Assembly: GCA_033439295.1 (NCBI GenBank)
Contig: JAVTLE010000007.1
Location: forward strand, 1,488,001-1,552,000
Source: Deuterostichococcus epilithicus
Lineage: Eukaryota; Chlorophyta; Trebouxiophyceae; Prasiolales; Stichococcaceae
DNA length: 64,000 nucleotides
Reading direction: 5' to 3'
A program made the translations under genes and the position numbers. Positions within the stretch are counted from its first letter, which is position 1; each line of letters starts with the position of its first letter. Positions 1 to 13,500 of the stretch are shown piece after piece. The notes beneath the pieces are model-generated. The model made no database searches and had not been told where the DNA came from. It saw nothing but the letters and a program-made list of their open reading frames with translations.

Positions 1-1033
1 AGCGAGCATACCACAGCACACAATGCAGCATCAGTATTGTTAGGCACGCGGCGATTTGCAGGCACCTCTGTGGTGTCATCTCCCAAAGGGCCATTGCCGC
101 CGCTGCTGTGCATGGTGTGCAAGACCCTTTGCACCCTCTGCTGATGGTGCCTGCAAAAACGACAGCCAGCAGATTAGTTACGTCGCCAACATGATATGCT
201 CGTCGCGCGGCTGACATCATGCCCGTGCACTGCGCACAATGTCAGATGCACCGTCTGCGGTTTTCACCCGAGCGCCAGCGCAGGTCCCCATCGTGCAGGC
301 GCCAAGTCCCGATCCTGGTGAAATCGTCCAGAACACTGCAGACAGACCCTGAGATGGTTGGGAATGTGCAAACGAACAAATCTGGATCTTTCCATGTCCC
401 CCTATTGGCGGCTTGCGCAGCGTTCATGGCACACCGATCATCAGAGCATGAGCGGTTTCAGCACCTTCGGAGCTGGCGGTGCATACGAGAGAGAGGCCCT
501 GCGGCCTGCGCAGGTCGAGCAGGTCAGCATTTTCGAGGTCACGGCATGCATGCCTCCGGTCCGAGCTTGCCACGCCATTGTGTTCCCGGAGACGACAAGA
601 ACCGAGCAGGGGCCGTAACCCCAAGCAATTGTTCCGAAAGGTGCTAATATTGAAGCACGAGCTGCTGATCCTCAAGAAAAGTGTGGTGCAACCTTTGACA
701 ACGGTGCATGCAGGTCTCTGCAAGGTTCTTGACAACCAGTGCAGTACTTCCGTCGAGGCTTATACAACACCCATGGGTATCATCTTCTTGATGGCAAGTC
801 GTGTCTGCGAAGCATTTGCCGGTGGTGCACCTGATATTGGTCTTGCTGGCATTTCGCGCCAAAACGTTTCCTCGCTGGCGATGAACACACCCTGATTCGA
901 CATCGGGAGATCCCTTCTATCCATAAGGCCGAGCGTCGACTGTGCGGAGCGGAGCACCGCACGATCACCACACAGTCCGCCTGCATATCGGATTTAGACA
1001 CCTCCGAAATACACAATAAAGCATCTTGCCAAG
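1..1033. other. No supported gene upstream of the LHCII gene
   Basis: Several overlapping open frames exist on both strands, but none shows a recognisable motif, a consistent splice-phase chain or a plausible start. The right end presumably contains the promoter and 5' UTR of the LHCII gene. No TATA box or other element could be assigned with confidence. Confidence 0.4.
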
Positions 1034-3751
1034 ATGCAGACCTCCATGCTGCGCAAATCTTTCGCTGGGCAGCAGGTCGCTGCTGCGCCCGTGCAGGTGG
1101 GATCCTAGTAGTCCGCCTTCCCCGGATGCGGGCTTCCCCTTTGCATCATCACACCGTGCATATCTGTGTGGCATCGCCTTCGATCGTTTCAGAGTCGAGC
1201 AGGGGGGATGCACGGTGGCGCTCGGGAGGGCCGGAGAGCGACCGATATTTTGCGTACTTCAGCACGTTTCTGCGGAGGGGCTGCAGCTTGTACGCTCTCC
1301 ACAAACCGATCGCGGCCCGTCAAGCACCTTGATGCAGCCAGACGACTGCTGCAGCAGCGACGCGGCTGGTGGCCGCGGTAGCTGCGAAGTCAGCCTGACT
1401 CTGTGAATCACATACCTTCATGCACCACGCAGAACGGCAGCCGCACGGTGGCGCTCTTCAAACGCGCCGCCAAGCAGGCAAAGGGTGGCGCGAAGGAGGC
1501 CGGCAAGAAGGTCGAGCGGGCTGGCAAGCAGGCACAGCAGACGGTGAAGAAGCAGGCGCCCAAGAAGGCGGCGCCGAAGCAGGCCAAGCAGGTCGGCAAG
1601 CAGGCGCAGCAGACCGTCAAGAAGGCCGCCTCCACGGTCAAGAAGGTGGGTTTGAAAAGAATGATGGGGTGTGATGAGTTGCGAGCTTGCACCGCATCAT
1701 GTGCAGACCGGGTCCACCGCATGGCGCCGCAGGCTGCCCGGCAGGTGCCCACCGGCGCGCGCCAAACTGTGCGCGAGCGTGCCGGCTGGTGGGGCAAGTC
1801 CGAGGGCAGGCTCAACTCGTGGTACGGCCCCGACCGCAAGCTGGTCTTCGGTGAGTGCAGCTGCTTGGTTGGAAGCGTTCTGTCACTCGCTTCTGAGAGC
1901 CTGCTAAATCTGAATCTGCATCTGAATCTGCTCCTGCATCTTCGTTTGCATCTCCGCTGGCTGCTCCAGGTCTGGCTTGTGGCTGACGGCCCATGCATAA
2001 ACAAAGCTTGCATGGCGCAGGCCCGCTGTCCGAGAATGTCACGCCCGATTACCTGACCGGCGAGTTCCCCGGCGACTATGGCTGGGTGCGCCTTCCTGCA
2101 CACCCCACTGCCTGCGTGGCGCCTGGCATCAATTTGCAAGTGGCCAGATTGCTGCGAGGGCGTGCAAGTGCCGCCGCTTATGTCTCAGGGGCGGCACAAG
2201 CAGCCCCGCCGAACAACGACAGCAGGGACAGCATGGCGGCTGAGCCCAGTGTGCAGCGGGACAATTTCGCCATGCATGAAGCATTAACGGAAGCCTTCCA
2301 TGTCCCACAGGACACAGCGGGCCTGTCGGCGGACCCAAAGCGCTTTGAGGAGAACCGCACTCTGGAGGTGCTGCACGCGCGGTGGGCTATGCTGGGCGCC
2401 CTGGGCATCCTCACCCCAGAGGTGCGCTCCCTGCCATCTGCCAGGCGGTGTGACAGCGCCGCCGGCTGCGCTTGCCTGTCCACACCATATTCTGGACTGG
2501 TTTGCATATGCTGGCGCAGCCGGTAGCAGCCGCCAGCATGTTCATGTGTTTGCAATTTTCGTCCTGCTTCTACTGCTGGCTCTGCGGCCCCCCTGACTGG
2601 AGTGTGCCCCCGCATCTTTGGCGCAGCTGCTGGAGAAGTCGGGCCAGGCAACCTTCCAGGAGAGCAACTGGTTCAAGGCGGGCGCGCAGATCTTCAGCGC
2701 CGACGGCCTGAATTACCTGGGCAAGCCGCAGCTGGTGCACGCGCAGTCCATCATTGCCACCCTCGGCGTCCAGGTACATCTGATTTCGACCCCGAGTTCT
2801 TTTGAGATTGGCCGGTTTAGGCTGCACACCCTCGAAACAGAGAGCCTGACGTGCGAGTACAGCTCCACTCGTGCCGCACAACAGCTGCTCGCTGCAGGCC
2901 AAGCCGCATCAGTCCTGGCGCTGATTAGGGGCCAGGAGGCCTAGCATACGACGCGCCTGAACCCAAACCCCTGATGCGAGCGGCTTGGCGCTCGAGAGCC
3001 GTGCTGAAAATCGCTTTTGACGTCGGGAGTCGCATCCGTGATCGTGTCATCATTGTATGCCCCCGGCACAGGTCATCCTCATGGGCGCGGTGGAGGCGTA
3101 CCGCGTCAACGGCGGCCCCCTGGGCGAGGGCCTGGACCCGCTGTACCCGGGCGGCGCCTTCGACCCCCTGGGCCTTGCCGAGGACCCCGAGACCCTCGCC
3201 GAGCTGAAGGTGAACTTCCTCCCTACCTTATGCTGTTTCAGGAGAGACCGCCAGGGAGGGGATTGTCAGGTTCCGATTTGCTTAATGCTGGCCTAGGATT
3301 TGATGCTTCAACAACTAGAAAGACCGCCGCCTCCCATGCTCCTCCTCATGGAAACCTTATGTATCCAATGCATCGGGGCACCTGCTTGCAACTCGAGTTT
3401 GACCGCCGCCTGCGTGGATCGCAGGTGAAGGAGCTGAAGAACGGCCGCCTGGCCATGGTGTCCGTCTTCGGCTTCTTTGTGCAGGCCATCGTCACCGGCA
3501 AGGGCCCCCTGGAGAACGTGAGCACTCACTTACAGTTCAGCTCCCAATGCGCTTGACGGCGTGCCTCCAGCTTGAAAATGCGCTCCTGCTCACATGCGCC
3601 GCTCCGCCCAAACAGTGCCAACACTGCTGCAACTGCAACTGAGATGAGTGCCGATTGCTCTGTCTTTCTTTTGCTGCAGCTGAACGACCACCTGTCCGAC
3701 CCGTCTTCGGTCAATGCGTTCGCGTACGCGACCAAATTTACTCCTCAGTAA
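1034..3751 (+). CDS. LHCII-type chlorophyll a/b-binding protein with a Lys-rich N-terminal insert
   Basis: Light-harvesting apoprotein of the thylakoid membrane, closest to major LHCII (LhcbM). Exons: 1034-1096, 1433-1645, 1733-1850, 2021-2085, 2311-2421, 2627-2773, 3072-3209, 3425-3517, 3680-3751; all phases agree and give 339 residues against the usual 250-260. Residues 1-21 ([21 protein letters not shown] minus the last) look like a transit peptide. Exon 2 encodes a roughly 65-residue Lys/Gln/Ala-rich stretch in which [10 protein letters not shown] occurs twice. The trimerisation-type motif WYGPDR follows at about 122-127, then [12 protein letters not shown], helix [13 protein letters not shown], helix C VHAQSI...[12 protein letters not shown], helix [10 protein letters not shown], and the C-terminal LNDHLSDP histidine. 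The family is very secure. The exon 1/exon 2 junction and the exact exon 3 acceptor (1732 or 1744) need cDNA. Confidence 0.9.
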
Positions 3752-4534
3752 GCTCGCCAATAACAGGGTCCTGGGACGTCCTAGGCCATCTTGGCGCCGT
3801 TTTGAGCGTGCAAGGGACCCTCGAACACAGCTAGGGAGTTGCTGGCGGAAGGTTCGGGGCAGAGCAGCTCGCACTAGCCACATGATTCCCAGGAATGTCC
3901 AGCACATTCTTCGGGGCGCCTCGTTACCGGAGTGCTCCCGCCAATGCCTGCCATTTTCCGTATTTCGTTTTTGACAGTCTTCGAGCAAGGATTAGGTGTA
4001 TTGCAAAAACTGCAATTCGCGGACAATCTCGGCAATGTCCCAGTCAGGTCTCACCCTTCGTCCTGCCTGCGCCAGAAGCACCTTGCCCGGCGCAGCCAAA
4101 ACCGGCCGCACCCAAGAACCAGGATCCCATGAAACCTGCAAGGTGTATACAGGACCACGACGTAGGTTGTTCCCTCCACGTTGCAGCTGTGCATTTCTTG
4201 AAAAAGTTGGAACGGGCCTGGCATGCATTGGAGGCTGTCTTGCCACCTGTCTGGAGAAGCTGCCCCGAAACCCTTTCGAACTGATTTGCTAATGGGTGCG
4301 TGGGACCAAGCCAACACCTGAAATGCTACAGCATTCTGTTCCTGTGCGATTCCATCAGGTTTCTAAGTCGGTAATGATCGCCTCTTGCTGCCTTTCGTGA
4401 TCGATCCTGCGGCCGACACAGACCATGTTGCCACTTTGGTTCTCACCATAGCAACCGCTCGGACGCAACACTACGAGGCGTTCTGCTAACAAGCAGCCCG
4501 CAATCAGGCAGCTGGGAACGGCTGCCGGGCCTCG
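3752..4534. other. Spacer between the LHCII and MSL genes
   Basis: This holds the LHCII 3' UTR and the promoter or 5' UTR of the channel gene. No coding exon is supported on either strand. The chlorophyte polyadenylation pentamer TGTAA is absent here; TGCAA-like variants occur near 3998-4012 but prove nothing. Confidence 0.4.
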
Positions 4535-7500
4535 ATGGCGCCACCGGTGGGCTCGCTGACTGCTGCACTGGCAGCGGATGAGGAGTTTGAGAGGCCCGTA
4601 CGCAGGGTCTCCTTCACCTCGGAGCTGGACGTCCACAGAGGTGGAGACTGAGTTCGTCAGGCATACAACTGGAGTGTAGGCGCAGTCGCTCGCGTGGATT
4701 GAGGGTGGACGCCAGCAGTGGTCGTCACCGGTGTCCGGCAAGTGGCATCGCCCTGCTGTCACAGGTTCAGACAACCTCGAGCAGCGGCCTCACCGGCACT
4801 CAAAGGACGAGGAACCAGAGGGGACGGTCGCCGGTGCCCGCGCGCACCCACGCCGCAGCACGCCTTTCCCGCCGAAAGGCGGCAGTTTCGCCACGCGCGA
4901 CTCCACAACGCCAATCCCGTTGCCACTGCGGGCGCACGCCCCGGGCGCCGTCGGCAGGAGCCCTCCCTCTGCCGGCGAGTCGCCGCCGTGGTCGTTGCAG
5001 CAGTCCAACATGGGGCTACAGGGCAGCCTCGCGGGTGCATCAGCCGCCGGCTCCGCCGCGGGGTCGCTGACGCTATCCTCGTCGCCGGCGGAGTCGGACG
5101 CGACGGCGGCCGCCCCTCGGCCGGCAGCCAGCGGCAGCAGGGGAGACTCTGGCGGAGCTGCTAGCCCAGACTTGGGGCCCGCCACTGCAGGCCACCCATA
5201 CGGCGAGCGCACCGGCACGCTGCGACCGCAGTATGGCCAGGTGATTTCACACAGGGGGAAGGGCCCCGTTTGTTTCTTTGATGCATGTCGATGCCTTTGT
5301 CAGACCCTTATTGCGCCGTACATGTGTCACCAGTGGCGCCGCACTAATTCCTTTCTGTTGGTCTTGCTGAGGGTGCTGTTCCACAGCAATCGCAGGGCCC
5401 GAAATGATCTGAACTCGTGCAAATCTGCCAGGTGCCGGCGCACTTCACGCACCAGAGCAGCCCACTGCGCACGACCAGCGTGCCCTCTGCTGCGATTCGC
5501 GCAGCAGCAGTGGAAGCGGAGGCAGCCAACCTGGAAGCGGAGGGTGTAGCGGCGCCTCATGGAGCGCAGGCGTGTGCCACAGAGACGAAGACTTGCAGCA
5601 AGTTTTCCAGCATTGACAGGCTTGCATCGACTCCGCACAGCAACACAAGTGCACATATACATATCAGCAGCATAGCACGGCCATGTATGCGTGCCGAGCA
5701 CTGGAAACGAATCTGCGTGCAGGCGCCCGCCGCTGGGCTGCCGCCACGGTGGCACCGCCGCACCAGGTCCATAGGCGCTGCGGGGCTGCGGCACCAGGCC
5801 CACGCCTCGTCGGTCCCCTTCACCTCCGCCGGCGGCCAGGCGGCGCACGCCTCGGGCCACTCCAGCCCGGTGCCCTCTTCCGCCGGCGGCGCGGCGGCCA
5901 GCTCCCGCCGCTCCTTTCACGCGCCGCCGCCGTCCGCTGTCGAGGCCGCCCAGGCGGACGAGCTCCAGGGGCGCGTGCTGCGTGGCCAGTCGCTCCTCAC
6001 CCCTGATGCGGGGATCTCCTCGGTGAGCCGCCTCCAGGACGGCATCGACTCTGCTGCACCTGTGCAGTTGCCCCGTAAGCCGCCCCAAGGCATGATCGGC
6101 TCTGGTGCACCTGCTTTATTCCCAGCAAGCAAGTCGTTCCTGAGCCCAGTCGCAGAGGTCCCACCATTACGGCGGTTGTCTGCACGGAGCATGGTTGCTG
6201 AACCCGTGCATGTAAGCATGTCTTTGTCGAGTCAGTTGCCACCTCGTGTCCTGTGGCTATGCCTCGCACAGCCGCTCGAGCCGAAGTGAGCACCTGCCAG
6301 GAGCCGCTGTCCGAGCGGCGGCAGCGGCGCCTCAATTCGTGTGTCTTCTCGTCGCAGGATGCGCGCGACAAAGCAGCAGACGTGCTGCTGCCGCAGCGCA
6401 AGGCTGGGGCGCTGCCGCGGCAGGCCACGCTTCGGGCAGCCGACGCCACCTCTGCAGCTCAGTTGGTGGGCTGTCTGCACTGCATGCATTGCATGAATGA
6501 TGATGAAAGAACATTGCAATCCCGCCTTCTCTTCAGAAAACCATGTTCTGGCGCCGCAAGCCCTGGCACACCACCAGACTACAGGTTTCCTATCAACTTT
6601 GAAAGTCGCATGACAAGACCAGTCAAAATACTGTGAGTGAACAGCAATACATTCGCTGCCGCAGCGAGAGTTCCTGGCCTGGGCTGCTGCACTTACCGGT
6701 GCATGCAAGGTGGGTCCATAATGTGCAGGCGCGGGGCATGGGGGACTTGCCAACAGGGCTGCCGCCCGTTGCGCTGCATGCGGCGGTGCGCTCAGTCGGC
6801 GGCGTTCCCAGCGATGGCAGCGGCAGCCACCCGCACACGCCGCACGTCGTGGAAAACTACCTGGCCGGCGACCTAATCGTGGCACAGGTGCGGGCGTGAT
6901 CTCATGGCGCTGAAGAGGTGTTCTCGGACCTTGACAAGTGTACCGCCAATCAGGGTGTTTGGCCCTGGCTGGCATCGGCATCGTGGCCCAGGTGTGTGCA
7001 TATCTGGGGTAAGTGAAGGCGTGCTGCTATGGACCTTCAGATGAGGGGGCTGCGTCAGTTTCCAGGCCTGATTGGATCTCCAGGGCTCCCCTTGCAACAC
7101 CCCAGCGCTGATGGCCGCAGCACAGCATGGATCCATAGGGGAAGGGCTTGGGCCGTGCCAGAGCATGCAGAACACGGTACCGGGCGGGCGTGCGCATGGG
7201 AGTATTTTGCTACTGACAGCTGCCTGGGCACACGAGCCATGGCAACGCCGCCTTTGGGACAGCCAGCCTTCCTGGACTTCCCCAACGGACGTGTCTTGCG
7301 TGCAGTCGGACGTGCGACAGCGGCGCCCCAGCGTGAGCAGCCTCCCCGGCAGCCACGCCAGTGAGGAGCCGGCCAGAAAGAAGCCAGCGCTGCCGCACGT
7401 GTCCACCAAACGCAAGGGCAGCAACGACAGCGACGTCGAGTCTGACATTCTCGAGGTGACATTAGATGCAACACCTTAGCTCATGTTCAGTTATTCAGTA

Positions 7501-10500
7501 CTGGATGCATCGAATCGCTGTATCCGAAATATACCCGGTCAGACTTGTGGCTTGGGCTTGACTGACTGCAACCCTTATGAGTGGGATGCGTGTTCCCCGT
7601 GATTGCTCTGCAGAATCGTCTCCCAAGGCAACCAAGTTTCTTCTACCCTTCGATGTCGGCCGCCATGTGGCGCCCTCCTGGTCGTTCTCATGGCCGATGG
7701 CCCTCGAACATGAAATCTGAGCAAGCCCAATGCCCCGGTAGCGCAGCAGTAGTGTGGGTATCCCATGGTCTGCGCTGTCATCCAGTGGATCATCGCCGCA
7801 CAGGAGGATGACCTGAAGGATGATGAGAATGGGGCGCCAGCGGCGCAGCGCTGGTACCACAGCGCCTGGGCCAGGCACTCCCTCGTCTGGGTGCCCATCC
7901 TCATCTCCGCCTGCCTGCTGACGGCCGGCATCATTCTCGTCATCTTCTTCCGGGGCCGGGTGCGCAGTCGGCGGAGTTCCCTGTGACCTGTGGCAATTGA
8001 TGGCACACGTTGAGGACCAAGCTTGGGCTCCGACCGGCTGCATCAGACACTGGCTGCATGGGAGACGCCCTTTTGATTTGCGGCAGCTGCAGCGGCCGCA
8101 GCCTCGGCCCGCTCGCCGCTCCGCCGCCACGCTGCCCTCGTTCATGCCTGCGCATCGGACGATGTTGCAACACGGCTCCCTGACGCGCCGTCGCCGCCAT
8201 CATGCGTTTCGTGTGTTCCCCCCGCAGTATGCGCTGTACTTCGACGCCTGGCGGTGGTGCATCTTCTTTGCGGCTTTCGTGCCCATCTACTGGCTGTCGC
8301 GTCTGATCGTGCACCTGCTGGTGCTCATCGTGGAGGCGAGGCTGTTCGCCAACGCTAAGATCCTGTACTTCATGATCTCCGTCCGGGTGTGCGCCTCTGC
8401 TTCCTGCATCCCTCCTCACGTGTGCCCGCCCTGCCCAGCACCGACCCTGCAAATGCACGGGAGCGGCTATACCCTGCTCTGCACCGCGCTCGCGCGTTTT
8501 TGCTGCTGCAGTGCGGCGTCAGCCAAATTCCTCCCTCTGCAAGTGCGCTGACCAGCAGACTGTCCACCTCACTTTCTCGCGGCGTTCCAGCAGTCTTTGC
8601 CACGCCCTTCCAACAGGACGGCGGTGTGGCCGAAGCAGCCCACAAACCAGCGTCAGCCTGCCTTCGGACCTGCGGCAGCCTGCAGCTTCCGCGGCTGACA
8701 ATCGTATGTCGATTGTCGACTGCAGAAAAACCTTGGGCGCATGCTGCGGGTGGCGCTCTGGCTGCCTGTCTTTGCGGCGCTCTTCGGCCCGGTGTCAAAC
8801 CGCGCCGAGGGCGTGCACACTGTGTACTTCACCTTCCTTCGGGTGCGATCACACTGAGAACCCTTCGCCATCCGGAAACCCTCATAAACTGCGCTCTCTC
8901 GCCCGGCCACCTGCGCCGCTCAGCCCACACTGATCTGGACTGCCGGCATGTTCACCATCTGCGACCCTTCCTGTGATTCGGTGTCTTGAGGCACATCATG
9001 CAGCCTCAGCCAAGGACACTTGGCTGCAGGTGTGCATGCACATCCTCCAGTGCAGCGCTGACGCTATTCGTTTTTAACCTGGCACAGCAAGTGGCCGTGA
9101 CTGCGCCGCTCATGTGCGTCCTAACCGCCGTCCTGCATTGACCTTCTAACGTGCCTTGCCCTGGGCCGCGCGCAGCTGCTGGGCTGCTTCACGCTGTTCT
9201 GGTTCGCCATGGTGCTGAAGACCATCATTGCGCGGGCGGTGTCCAGCCACTTCCACAAGGAGGCGCACTTTGCCAAGATGAAGCAGGCGCTGGAAAAGGT
9301 GTGCCTGCCTTGACGTGCATCTTCCGACTCCAAACCTACTTTGACTTCCACTTTGTTGCTCCACACTGCCTTGAAAGAGTCCAGTTGCCTTGTCGACAGT
9401 TGTCGTCCGGAGTCGACGACAGGGCAGCAAGCCAGCTACTGGACGCTGCTCTTGAAGCGCCGTGTCACGCGGCACCTCGGAGCGGCCGCCCCGCGTATAG
9501 CCGCACATCGTATGGCACGACAGGCTTTGGAGGCGGGCTGCGAGGGGCTGACGGCCTGTGCGCGACCCCTGGCCCTTGGCCCCCTGCGCAGGGTGTAAGG
9601 TCACCTAGATAGTGCCAAGAAATATAGAATATATCTTCACGCAGGACCTTTTCATGATTGTAGTTTTGTTGCGCAGGAAGCCTTCCTTGCGGCGCTGTCG
9701 CAGCCGCGGCAGGAGGACCGGATCGATGACACGTTGCTGGACCGGGCGCGGTCCGGGGGCGGCGGCCTGGGCCGCGGCGAGTCCGCAGCCCTCGACGACC
9801 TGGACGACGATCAGCTGCAGTCGCTGCGCCTGGAGCGGCGCGTGTCCAAGCACAATGCCGCCATTGGCGTAGTCGCGCGCGCGGTGCGGGGTCCTCTGCA
9901 GCGGCTTGCCGAGACCAGAGAACAGTTTCAGGCGTCCAACCTCGGAGGTGTTGTACTCGGCATCGGAGGCGTGCCTGCCGCACGCCTGCGCCCGCCGAGC
10001 GGGCAGTCAGCCGTGGCGCTTGCAGGATTCGCGGCTGTTTGACCGACCCCCTGCTGACGACGAGTTCTTGTCCTGTGCAGCTGCGGCCGGGGCGCTTGCG
10101 GCGTACCAGCGTTGGGAGCCGCCACGGCGGCGGCGGCCTGCAGCACGCGCAGACGGCGCCCGTCGAGCTGCCAGAGGCCGCCCGGCGCGGCCTGCGCAAG
10201 GTGTCCTCCCGCATCCCGGAGGAGGCCGAGGGGGAGCTGCTGTCCCGCGCCAGCCACTCGCACCTGCCGACGCCGCCCAAGACGCCTGTTTCCTCGGTGC
10301 GGGTGGAGGGTGGGCGGAGGGTTTCGGGGTTTGCCTGGCCGCCGCGGCGCCGGCGCCATATGTGGGCCCCGAGCCTGCTCCTTCGCGACGGCCGCTTGAA
10401 ACAGCGGTTTGGGCGGCTGCAGTGGGGCCAGCTGCACAATCCTGGCTGTGCGTGTGGCTCGGCTGCTCGGGGCTGCGTCTGCCTGGACGCGCCCCACAGG

Positions 10501-13500
10501 AAATGGTGGCTGTCACAGTATGGGCTTGCGCCAACCCGGTGGTTGCATGCTGCAGGCGGGCGGCAAGACGCCGCAGGCCGCTGGGTCCACACCGAGGCTG
10601 GGCACCCACAAGTCACTCAAGGCTGTGTTCTCCGGCCGGCGCCTGGCCCCGAGCCCGGTGCGACCTACCATGCTTCTGATGCACCAGTGTCTACATGCGT
10701 GCGGCCGCAAGTTTCAGTCCGACTTGCCAGTGTCAGCGGTATGTGCCCTGTCCGTTTGCGGCGCGTCGCTGCTCTGCGGCGGCGTTCTCGATGGCACAGC
10801 ACATGAAACTCGGTTTTTTGGTCACGGCTGAGAACCGCCTCCCGCTCGTGGATCTGAGACCTGATGTTTGTTGGGACCTCGTCATGTTGTGTGCTGATGT
10901 TGTGTGTTGTTTCTTGTGCTCGCAGAGCGTGACTCCCAGCCGCACGCCAAACTCCAAGGGCGGCGGCAAGGGCGCCAAGACGGCAAAGTCCGACAAGGGC
11001 GGCAAGGACAAGGTAGTCGGACTGTGGACGGAGCCTTGCTGCGGCTCCCCCAGCGTTGACCCGCCCAGGGCTCCTGAGTTGAGAGTATGGGCAATGCCCT
11101 GCTGCGCTGCCGGTGCACCAGCGCAGTCGCACAGCTGGCTCCGCACAGCCGCCTCTGCAGCTGGCCTTCCATCACGGAGCATGCACAGCCACACGAACAG
11201 ATGTGTCCGAGCCCCTCTGCCCCCTAGCGCCCGACCTTGCTGCTGCGACAGGAGGGTCTGGCGCAGACGATCAGCCTGCCGGGGGGCGGGTCCTCGGAGC
11301 TGGACATCGTCATGAAGCTGCACAAAGTCGAGCGCCACATCCGCAACAACAAGCTCAAGGTTGCTGCCCGCCAGGATTCTTTCCCGGCCCCTTGAGGCCT
11401 GCGCCCGCGCACACTCCTGGTCGCGGCCCCCTCGTGCTTCGAACAGTGACACTGCTCCGGCGTGCCCCACAGTCCTTGACGCGGTATTTTTCATAATCCC
11501 TGCGGACACGGACAGCCTTAAGACGTCTGTAACGTCTGGAGTACATGAATGTCTAAATCTTGTGCCATTGGCGTGCATATAGCGAAGCAGCCATGGCGCC
11601 AGCGGCTCCCCCTTCCTTCGGCGCTTGTAGCAGCGGGCTGCACAGGCGGCGCTCTCATGGCACGTGTGAGCGGTTGGCCGAACAGCAGCGACAGAGTCTG
11701 TCGCTGTGCGCTCAGCCTCTGCATCGGCAGTAGCAGAAGTGCTGGTCTGGGGAAGGTGCATCCTCACGTGTTGGATTCCCAAGATACCGCTCCCAGTTTG
11801 CGGTCTTGGCTGTGTGCTGCAGGTGACGCTGACGGAAGAGATTGGCGCGGCGGGCGGCAAGGAGCTCAGCAGCAAGGCCGAGGCCCGCCGACTGGTGCTG
11901 ACCCTGTGTCATCACCAACCAAAGAACAAATGGGATTTGAACCCCAAATTATATTAGCAGTACAAGCTACTTGCAAGGTCTTCGCTTCAGATGAGTTGTC
12001 AACTGTTGATTCCCTCCTCGCAGGCCTTTTACCTGTTCTGGAACATCAAACCCTACTTCGACAGGTGCCCCCGCCTGCCTGCCTGCAAGCCCTTGCTGCC
12101 ACCAGTCGGAGTTGGTGTGCCTGTACGACTCATGCGCTCTGGCGGTTGCCAAAGATCATGCATGCGGGGCTGCTGAGTGCGATCGGTCAGGAGCTGCCAT
12201 TATCAGGGAGGACCTGGTATTGCCTGGGCGGTGACGCTGCACCGAGGCATTCGCGATGGACATGCGAAAATGTCATGTGCCGCTCGTGCAGGAACTACAT
12301 CATCCGGGAGGACCTGGAGCACTTCCTGCCAGCCAAGAAGGCAGCCAAGGCCTTCGAGATGCTGGACGTTGACTCCGATGGCAAGGCGCGTCCCGTCCTG
12401 CAGTTTGCTGTTTCTGCCGCATTTGGCCCGTTCCTGCCGCATGTGGCCCACACATAACATCGGCGATCTACAGGCACGGTCCCCTCGAGTGCTGGCCTCA
12501 GCAGCCGGGAGGAGGCAAGTGCGCCGACTGCGCGCTACAGTCATACTGTGCACACCGGGTGATGTGCCGCAGTGCAAGCAGTCGAGCCGCCTGATCAGCG
12601 CGGTGCACGATGCACGGACACGGCTGCAGCGGGCGTTTGCAAGCGCGGGCGGTCCCAGGTAACGAGCTGCTTCCCTGTGGCAGATCCTCCAATGCCGTGC
12701 ACCTCTCGAACCCGAAAGGAGTCGCATGCTGCTCGCAGGTGACGCTGCACAACACGCGGGATGCGGTGATCCAGGTGTACCGGGAGCGCCGCAACCTGGC
12801 GGCGACGCTGAAGGACACGAAAACCGTCATCGGGCGGCTGGAGACGCTGATCGGCGTCACCGTCCACATCGCCTTCATCTTCTTTTACCTCCTCATCTTC
12901 CGGGTGGGTGTTACTGTTTTACTAGTGAAGTAACCCAACTGTATTTCCTCAGCCGTGTATCCGTCTGCTTCTGTATGGACAACCATCTTTGAAGCTTTCT
13001 GTCACCCTTGCAGGTGAACGTCAACAGGGTGTGGCTGACGGTGTCGTCGGTGCTGCTGGGCCTGTCCTTCATCTTCGGCAACTCCATCCGCAACGTCTTC
13101 GAATCGGTCGTCTTCCTGTTCGTGGTGCACCCTTTCGACGTCGGCGACGCGCTGCTCGTCACCGACCCCTCCAACGCCGGTGACGGCCCCCAGTACTCCA
13201 AGGTGGGGCCACCCTGTAACTCATCCCACCCCTGTGGCACTCCTATTGCTTTTTGTTGAACGCTTGTTGCGGCAGCCCTTGCAGTGCGTTCGCAGCAATG
13301 CATCTTACGATCTTTGCTGCCACTGCTGCTTCGCACCGGCCTGCACTGAGCTTGGATGCTGACGGCTTCCATTGTTGCACTGTTGTGTGACAGGTGGAGG
13401 AGATCATGCTGCTCAACACCAAGGTCAAGCGCTGGGACGGCGCCTGCGTCTACGTAAGTTCTCCACCCCCACGCTCTGTGCTCCTGATTGTCTCACCGCA

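Noticed and set aside
1408-2139. 243-codon minus-strand open frame
   Set aside because: It is antisense to the LHCII exons 2-4; its Cys/Leu-rich text is the complement of the Lys-rich repeat.
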